A stretch of 64,000 nt of DNA, from assembly GCF_900187615.1 (NCBI RefSeq), contig NZ_FYDO01000002.1, positions 248,001 to 312,000 of the forward strand. The letters are read 5' to 3'. Below the pieces are notes generated by a model. It saw only the letters and a list, made by a program, of their open reading frames with translations. It did not search any database and was not told where the DNA came from. The translations under genes were made by a program, and so were the position numbers. This DNA comes from Pseudomonas sp. Irchel s3f7 (GTDB lineage Bacteria > Pseudomonadota > Gammaproteobacteria > Pseudomonadales > Pseudomonadaceae). How positions within the stretch are numbered: the first letter of the stretch is position 1; each line of letters begins with the position of its first letter. Shown here in pieces: positions 58,536-64,000 of the stretch.

Positions 58536-60215
58536 ATGAGTAACAAGAATAACGATGACTTGAAGTATCAAGCCTCCGAAAACACCTTGGGGCTGAATCC
58601 TGTCGTTGGACTGCGTGGAAAAGATCTACTGGCTTCTGCTCGAATGGTGCTCAGACAGGCCGTCAGGCAACCGATTCACAGTGCCAAGCATGTCGCGCAT
58701 TTCGGCCTTGAACTCAAGAACGTGCTGCTTGGCAAATCCGAGCTGCAACCGACCAACGAAGACCGTCGTTTCGCTGATCCGGCCTGGAGCCAGAACCCGC
58801 TCTACAAACGTTATCTGCAGACTTACCTGGCGTGGCGCAAGGAGCTCCACACCTGGATCGACGAAAGCAATCTGCCGGCGCATGACGTCGGGCGCGGGCA
58901 TTTCGTCATCAACCTCATGACCGAAGCACTCGCCCCGTCCAATACGGCGGCCAACCCCGCAGCGGTCAAACGCTTCTTCGAAACCGGCGGCAAAAGCCTG
59001 CTCGACGGTCTCTCCCATCTGGCCAAGGACATCGTGCACAACGGCGGCATGCCAAGCCAGGTCAACATGGGCGCGTTCGAGGTCGGCAAGACCCTGGGCG
59101 TGACCGAAGGCGCAGTGGTCTTTCGCAACGACGTGCTGGAACTGATCCAGTACAAGCCGACCACCGAACAAGTCTATGAGCGCCCACTGCTGGTAGTACC
59201 GCCACAGATCAACAAGTTCTACGTTTTCGACCTGAGCCCGGAAAAGAGCTTGGCGCGGTTCTGCCTGCGCAGCAATGTTCAGACGTTCATCGTCAGCTGG
59301 CGCAACCCGACCAAGGCGCAACGCGAGTGGGGCCTGTCGACTTACATTGAGGCGCTCAAAGAAGCCGTCGACGTGATCACTGCAATCACCGGCAGCAAAG
59401 ACGTGAACATGCTCGGCGCCTGCTCCGGCGGGATCACCTGCACCGCACTGCTGGGCCACTACGCGGCAATCGGCGAAAAAAAGGTGAATGCCCTGACCCT
59501 GCTGGTCAGCGTGCTCGACACGACCCTGGACAGCGACGTTGCCCTGTTCGTCAACGAGCAAACCCTCGAATCCGCCAAGCGTCACTCCTACCAGGCCGGT
59601 GTGCTGGAAGGCCGCGACATGGCGAAAGTCTTCGCCTGGATGCGCCCCAACGACCTGATCTGGAACTACTGGGTCAACAACTACCTGTTGGGCAACGAGC
59701 CGCCGGTGTTCGACATTCTGTTCTGGAACAACGACACCACTCGCCTGCCTGCCGCGTTCCACGGCGACCTGATCGAAATGTTCAAAAACAATCCATTGAT
59801 CCGCCCGAACGCACTGGAAGTGTGCGGCACGCCGATCGATCTCAAGCAGGTCACTGCCGACATCTTTGCCCTGGCCGGCACCAGCGACCACATTACCCCG
59901 TGGCGCTCCTGCTACAAGTCGGCCCAACTGTTCGGCGGCAAGGTTGAATTCGTGCTGTCCAGCAGCGGGCATATCCAGAGCATCCTGAACCCGCCAGGCA
60001 ACCCGAAATCGCGCTACATGACCAGCACCGAAATGCCCGTCAACGCTGATGACTGGCAGTTGGAGTCGACCAAACATACCGACTCCTGGTGGCTGCACTG
60101 GCAGGCCTGGCAGGCCGAGCGTTCGGGCAACCTGAAAAAGGCACCGTTGAAACTGGGCAACAAGGCCCATCCGGCAGGTGAAGCTGCACCCGGCACCTAT
60201 GTACATGAGCGGTAA
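58536..60215 (+). CDS. phaC1: Medium-chain PHA synthase 1 (class II)
   Basis: This encodes 559 residues. The lipase-like box GACSGG holds nucleophile Cys296, matching the known class II position. The catalytic Asp and His lie in GTSDHITPW and SSGHIQS. It polymerises (R)-3-hydroxyacyl-CoA on granules. It heads phaC1-phaZ-phaC2-phaD on one strand. Confidence 0.97.
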   Translation: MSNKNNDDLKYQASENTLGLNPVVGLRGKDLLASARMVLRQAVRQPIHSAKHVAHFGLELKNVLLGKSELQPTNEDRRFADPAWSQNPLYKRYLQTYLAWRKELHTWIDESNLPAHDVGRGHFVINLMTEALAPSNTAANPAAVKRFFETGGKSLLDGLSHLAKDIVHNGGMPSQVNMGAFEVGKTLGVTEGAVVFRNDVLELIQYKPTTEQVYERPLLVVPPQINKFYVFDLSPEKSLARFCLRSNVQTFIVSWRNPTKAQREWGLSTYIEALKEAVDVITAITGSKDVNMLGACSGGITCTALLGHYAAIGEKKVNALTLLVSVLDTTLDSDVALFVNEQTLESAKRHSYQAGVLEGRDMAKVFAWMRPNDLIWNYWVNNYLLGNEPPVFDILFWNNDTTRLPAAFHGDLIEMFKNNPLIRPNALEVCGTPIDLKQVTADIFALAGTSDHITPWRSCYKSAQLFGGKVEFVLSSSGHIQSILNPPGNPKSRYMTSTEMPVNADDWQLESTKHTDSWWLHWQAWQAERSGNLKKAPLKLGNKAHPAGEAAPGTYVHER

Positions 60216-60232
60216 CTGACACACCTCGCCCC

Positions 60233-60336
60233 TTGTAGGAGCGAGCTCGCTCGCGATGGACGTCAACGATAACGCGCGCTGTCTGGATGAATGCGTTGCC
60301 TTTGCGTTTTTCGCGAGCAAGCTCGCTCCTACAGGG
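60233..60336. repeat. REP-type inverted repeat between phaC1 and phaZ
   Basis: TTGTAGGAGCGAGCTCGCTC at 60233 and GAGCAAGCTCGCTCCTACAG ending 60334 are inverted arms. The loop contains GATGGACGTCAACGATAACG, close to the one in the element at 409-510. Confidence 0.9.
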
Positions 60337-60380
60337 GATCGGGGAAGAATTTGACAATGCGACCCACAGGGCCCCGAAGC

Positions 60381-61235
60381 ATGCCGCAACCCTTTATATT
60401 CCGTACCGTCGAGCTGGATGGCCAGACGCTCCGCACGGCGGTACGCCCCGGCAAGCCTCACTTGACGCCCTTGCTGATATTCAACGGCATCGGCGCCAAC
60501 CTGGAGCTGGTATTTCCGTTCATCGCGGCGCTCGACCCGGACCTGGAAGTCATCGCTTTCGACGTGCCCGGTGTTGGCGGCTCGTCGACGCCGAACCGGC
60601 CTTTTCGGTTTCCGGGTCTGGCGAAGCTGACGGCGCGGATGCTCGACTACCTCGATTACGGGCAAGTCAACGTGATCGGTGTGTCCTGGGGTGGCGCGCT
60701 CGCCCAGCAGTTTGCCTTTGACTATCCCGAGCGCTGCAAGAAGCTCGTATTGGCCGCCACCGCGGCCGGTGCGGTGATGGTGCCGGGCAAGCCGAAAGTG
60801 CTTTGGTTGATGGCCAGCCCGCGGCGTTACATTCAGCCGTCCCACGTGATCCGCATTGCGCCGTTGATTTACGGTGGCTCGTTCCGTCGCGACCCGACCC
60901 TGGCGGCCAGCCATGCCGCAAAAGTGCGATCGGCCGGCAAGCTCGGTTACTACTGGCAACTGTTCGCCGGCGTTGGCTGGACCAGCATCCACTGGCTGCA
61001 CAAGATCAAGCAGCCGACCCTGGTGCTGGCGGGCGATGATGACCCGCTGATCCCGCTGATCAACATGCGCGTACTGGCCTGGCGGATTCCCAACGCCCAG
61101 TTGCACATCATCGATGACGGGCATTTGTTCCTGATCACCCGGGCCGAAGCGGTCGCCCCGATCATCATGAAATTCCTGGAAGAGGAGCGACAGCGCGCGG
61201 TGATGCATCCGCATCCGGCGCCAATGGGCGGCTAA
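60381..61235 (+). CDS. phaZ: Intracellular PHA depolymerase
   Basis: This encodes 284 residues from ATG 60381 (MPQPFIFRTVELDG), matching relatives; ATG 60357 with a stronger GGGGAAG site is an alternative that adds eight residues. It is an alpha/beta-hydrolase with Ser102 in GVSWGG, a late Asp in GDDDPL and a His in DDGHLFL. It releases 3-hydroxyacids from granules. A REP element lies just upstream. Confidence 0.95.
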   Translation: MPQPFIFRTVELDGQTLRTAVRPGKPHLTPLLIFNGIGANLELVFPFIAALDPDLEVIAFDVPGVGGSSTPNRPFRFPGLAKLTARMLDYLDYGQVNVIGVSWGGALAQQFAFDYPERCKKLVLAATAAGAVMVPGKPKVLWLMASPRRYIQPSHVIRIAPLIYGGSFRRDPTLAASHAAKVRSAGKLGYYWQLFAGVGWTSIHWLHKIKQPTLVLAGDDDPLIPLINMRVLAWRIPNAQLHIIDDGHLFLITRAEAVAPIIMKFLEEERQRAVMHPHPAPMGG

Positions 61236-61349
61236 ACCTTGATTGAAAGGGAACGGCAGGACGCCGTGCCGCGCAACAACCCATTACAGCGTCTATGGTG
61301 TTCTGGTTCGGTATTTGTATTTGGCCTGAAGACGAAGGAGTGTTGAGTC

Positions 61350-63032
61350 ATGCGCGATAAACCCGTGAGGGAGTCTCTACCCACTCCCGCCACGTTCATC
61401 AACGCACAAAGTGCGATCACCGGTCTGCGCGGCCGGGATCTGCTGTCGACTCTGCGCAGTATGGCCGCTCACGGTTTGCGAAACCCGGTGCACACGGCAC
61501 GCCATGCCTTGAAACTGGGCGGTCAACTGGGGCGCGTGTTGCTGGGGGACACCCTGCACCCGACCAACCCGCAGGACGCCCGTTTCGCGGACCCGGCATG
61601 GAGCCTCAACCCGTTTTATCGTCGCAGCCTGCAGGCCTACCTGAGCTGGCAGAAACAGGTCAGTCAGTGGATCGACGAGAGCAACATGAGCCCGGACGAC
61701 CGTGCCCGTGCGCACTTCGCCTTTGCCTTGATCAACGACGCCATGTCACCTTCCAACAGCCTGCTCAATCCGCTGGCGATCAAGGAAATCTTCAATTCCG
61801 GCGGCAACAGCCTGGTGCGCGGCATGGGCCACCTGGTGGACGACCTCCTGCACAACGATGGCCTGCCCCGGCAAGTCACCAAGCATTCGTTCGAGGTCGG
61901 CAAAACAGTCGCCACCAGCACCGGTGCGGTGGTGTTTCGCAATGAGCTGCTGGAGCTGATCCAGTACAAGCCCATGAGCGAAAAACAGTACTCAAAACCC
62001 CTGCTGGTGGTGCCACCGCAGATCAACAAGTTCTACATTTTTGATTTGAGCCCGCACAACAGCTTCGTCCAGTACGCACTCAAGAATGGCCTGCAAACCT
62101 TCGTGATCAGTTGGCGCAACCCGGATGTGCGCCACCGTGAATGGGGGCTGTCGACTTACGTTGAGGCCGTGGAAGAAGCCATGAACGTCTGCCGGGCCAT
62201 CACCGGTGCCCGAGAGGTCAACCTGATGGGCGCCTGTGCCGGCGGGCTGACCATTGCGGCGTTGCAGGGTCACTTGCAGGCCAAGCGACAGCTGCGCCGG
62301 GTCTCCAGCGCGACGTACCTGGTGAGCCTGCTCGACAGTCAACTGGATTCGCCTGCCACCCTGTTCACTGACGAACAGACCCTGGAAGCCGCCAAGCGCC
62401 GCTCTTACCAGAAGGGCGTGCTGGACGGGCGCGACATGGCCAAGGTCTTCGCCTGGATGCGCCCCAACGATTTGATCTGGAGCTACTTCGTCAACAATTA
62501 CCTGTTGGGCAAAGAACCGCCAGCATTCGACATCCTCTACTGGAACAACGACAACACGCGCCTGCCTGCCGCCCTGCACGGTGATTTGCTCGACTTCTTC
62601 AAGCACAACCCGTTGAGCCATCCGGGCGGTCTCGAAGTCTGCGGCACGCCGATTGATTTGCAGAAGGTGACCGTCGACAGCTTCAGCGTTGCCGGGATCA
62701 ACGACCACATTACGCCGTGGGATGCGGTGTATCGCTCAACGCTGCTGCTGGGTGGCGAGCGACGCTTCGTGCTGTCCAACAGCGGTCACATACAAAGCAT
62801 TCTCAATCCACCGAGCAACCCGAAAGCCAACTACGTCGAGGGCGCCAAGCTGAGCAGCGACCCACGGGCCTGGCTCTACGACGCCAAACAAGTCGAGGGC
62901 AGCTGGTGGGGCCAATGGCTGAGCTGGATCCAGGAACGCTCGGGCGCGCAAAAAGAAACACACGCGGCGCTCGGCAACCAGAACTATCCACCGATGGAGG
63001 CGGCACCCGGCACTTACGTGCACGTGCGCTGA
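61350..63032 (+). CDS. phaC2: Medium-chain PHA synthase 2 (class II)
   Basis: This encodes 560 residues. The lipase-like box GACAGG has Cys296; the Asp and His lie in GINDHITPW and NSGHIQS. It is strongly similar to PhaC1 over its whole length, so it is an ancient duplicate. It has partly overlapping substrate use in the family. Confidence 0.97.
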   Translation: MRDKPVRESLPTPATFINAQSAITGLRGRDLLSTLRSMAAHGLRNPVHTARHALKLGGQLGRVLLGDTLHPTNPQDARFADPAWSLNPFYRRSLQAYLSWQKQVSQWIDESNMSPDDRARAHFAFALINDAMSPSNSLLNPLAIKEIFNSGGNSLVRGMGHLVDDLLHNDGLPRQVTKHSFEVGKTVATSTGAVVFRNELLELIQYKPMSEKQYSKPLLVVPPQINKFYIFDLSPHNSFVQYALKNGLQTFVISWRNPDVRHREWGLSTYVEAVEEAMNVCRAITGAREVNLMGACAGGLTIAALQGHLQAKRQLRRVSSATYLVSLLDSQLDSPATLFTDEQTLEAAKRRSYQKGVLDGRDMAKVFAWMRPNDLIWSYFVNNYLLGKEPPAFDILYWNNDNTRLPAALHGDLLDFFKHNPLSHPGGLEVCGTPIDLQKVTVDSFSVAGINDHITPWDAVYRSTLLLGGERRFVLSNSGHIQSILNPPSNPKANYVEGAKLSSDPRAWLYDAKQVEGSWWGQWLSWIQERSGAQKETHAALGNQNYPPMEAAPGTYVHVR

Positions 63033-63091
63033 CGTTCAACGAGCCACGGCAGCTGCCTGCCGTGGCATGACCTGATCGATAAGAAGACTGG

Positions 63092-63709
63092 ATGAAAACC
63101 CGCGACCGGATCCTCGAATGTGCCCTGAGTTTGTTCAATGAAAAGGGCGAACCGAATGTCTCCACCATGGAAGTTGCCAACGAAATGGGCATCAGCCCAG
63201 GGAACCTCTACTACCACTTTCACGGCAAGGAACCGCTGATTCTCGGACTGTTCGAACGCTTTCAAAGCGAACTCGCGCCACTACTCGACCCTCCGCCCGA
63301 TGTCGAATTGGCACCCGAGGATTACTGGCTGTTCCTGCACCTGATCGTCGAACGCCTGTCGCACTACCGGTTTCTGTTCCAGGACCTGTCGAACCTCGCC
63401 GGGCGCTTGCCGAAACTGGCCAAGGGCATTCGCAATCTGCTCAATTCACTCAAGCGCACATTGGCGTCGTTGCTGGCGCGTTTGCAGGCGCAAGGCTTGC
63501 TGGTCAGTGAAACCCAGGCGCTTGGGCAACTGGTGGAACAGATCACCATGACATTGCTGTTTTCACTGGACTACCAGCGAATTCTCGGCCGCGAAGGTGA
63601 AGTGCGACTGGTGATTTACCAGATCATGATGCTGGTGGCGCCGCACCTGCTTGCGTCGATGAAGGCGGCGACCGAACAGATGGCGATGGAGTATCTGGAA
63701 GACCAATGA
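63092..63709 (+). CDS. phaD: TetR-family PHA regulator
   Basis: This encodes 205 residues. The N-terminal helix-turn-helix reads STMEVANEMGISPGNLYYHF, followed by a ligand-binding helical domain. In other pseudomonads PhaD activates the pha promoters in response to an acyl ligand. It is the last gene of phaC1ZC2D. Confidence 0.93.
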   Translation: MKTRDRILECALSLFNEKGEPNVSTMEVANEMGISPGNLYYHFHGKEPLILGLFERFQSELAPLLDPPPDVELAPEDYWLFLHLIVERLSHYRFLFQDLSNLAGRLPKLAKGIRNLLNSLKRTLASLLARLQAQGLLVSETQALGQLVEQITMTLLFSLDYQRILGREGEVRLVIYQIMMLVAPHLLASMKAATEQMAMEYLEDQ

Positions 63710-63713
63710 GATC

Positions 63714-63738
63714 TGTAGGAGCTGCCGAAGGCTGCGAT
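63714..63738. repeat. Single REP arm after phaD
   Basis: TGTAGGAGCTGCCGAAGGCT followed by GCGAT and T residues matches one arm of the repeat at 9987-10054. Confidence 0.75.
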
Positions 63739-63755
63739 TTTTTTCCATACAAACA

Positions 63756-63787
63756 AAAACGCCCGACCTTCACAGGCCGGGCGTTTT
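63756..63787. terminator. Bidirectional terminator between phaD and phaF
   Basis: AAAACGCCCG-ACCTTCACAGGC-CGGGCGTTTT is a strong stem with A/T flanks, placed between converging genes. Confidence 0.85.
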
Positions 63788-63801
63788 CATGAGCCCTGAA
63801 A

Positions 63802-64000
63802 TCAGGACTGACTGGTTGGCGTCGATGGAGCTGGCGCGGCAGTCGGGGTTACAGCAGGGGTCGGCGCGATTGCAGAGTTCGACGAACTGACTGCAGGTGC
63901 CGGGGTTGCCGGTTTGGCGGCAGCCACTGCTGGTTTTGGCGCTGCTGCTTTCGGCGCAGCCGGCTTTTTCACAGCTGGTTTTTTCGCCGCAGCAGGTTTA
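63802..64000 (-). CDS. phaF: PHA granule-associated phasin PhaF (3' end only)
   Basis: This covers 65 codons plus stop of the C-terminus; the gene runs off the window. The sequence is Lys-Pro-Ala-Ala repeats (KKPAVKKPAAPKAAAPKPAV) ending TPTSQS, the histone H1-like tail that binds DNA in PhaF. The position, convergent with phaD, is that of phaIF in Pseudomonas. The phasin domain is not visible. Confidence 0.9.
   Translation of the reverse strand, partial: KPAAAKKPAVKKPAAPKAAAPKPAVAAAKPATPAPAVSSSNSAIAPTPAVTPTAAPAPSTPTSQS

Noticed and set aside
58626..61214. Open frame antisense to phaC1 and phaZ
   Set aside because: It spans both genes and the repeat between them; the sense genes are unambiguous.

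Overview
The window is chromosomal DNA of a Pseudomonas, most likely of the P. fluorescens group. Three observations support this. The right half, from about 29.2 kb, carries the block hemE, gltD, gltB, damX-like, aroB, aroK, pilQPONM, ponA, maeB, nuclease, rpmE, priA, argS, SPOR protein, hslVU and phaC1ZC2D(F), which is the order known from Pseudomonas chromosomes. Typical Pseudomonas REP-type inverted repeats sit in many gaps. Coding sequence is GC-rich throughout except for one AT-rich island.

Region 1 (1-10.0 kb, + strand) is the 3' part of an aryl-polyene-type (xanthomonadin-like) operon. It holds a thioesterase cut by the window edge, a LolA-like periplasmic carrier, an MMPL exporter, a CPA2/Kef-like membrane protein, a FAD enzyme with halogenase-like motifs, a DUF3261-type lipoprotein, a ketosynthase, a hot-dog dehydratase, a FabG-type ketoreductase and a second ketosynthase. 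The genes overlap or nearly touch, so they probably form one translationally coupled unit that builds and exports a polyene lipid. REP elements lie inside the unit at two places, including within a signal-peptide coding region.

Region 2 (10.1-15.1 kb) is an accessory patch. It contains a complete queC, a convergent AT-rich pair encoding an XRE regulator with a LexA/S24-like tail and a queuosine-precursor-transporter-like protein with an extra N-terminal domain, two DUF6124-like genes, a small helical protein, an orphan PemK/MazF-like toxin, a relic of a LysR gene and a cluster of strong hairpins. Imperfect direct repeats near 10.1 and 15.0 kb flank the patch.

Region 3 (15.2-17.5 kb) is a divergent LysR regulator and MFS transporter pair.

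Region 4 (17.5-29.0 kb, - strand) reads, in transcription order, LPMO (GbpA/AA10-like), cytochrome b561-like protein, then gspC-D-E-F-G-H-I-J-K-L-M. It looks like a type II secretion system with a built-in chitin- or polysaccharide-oxidising substrate and a possible membrane redox partner.

Region 5 (29.2-64 kb) is core genome: heme synthesis (hemE), glutamate synthase (gltBD), shikimate enzymes (aroB, aroK), a DamX-like division protein, type IV pilus assembly (pilMNOPQ), PBP1A, malic enzyme, a secreted nuclease, ribosomal protein L31, replication restart (priA), arginyl-tRNA synthetase, a SPOR protein, the HslVU protease, a DUF971 protein and the medium-chain polyhydroxyalkanoate operon (phaC1-phaZ-phaC2-phaD) facing the end of phaF. 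I saw no tRNA, rRNA, CRISPR array, transposase or integrase.
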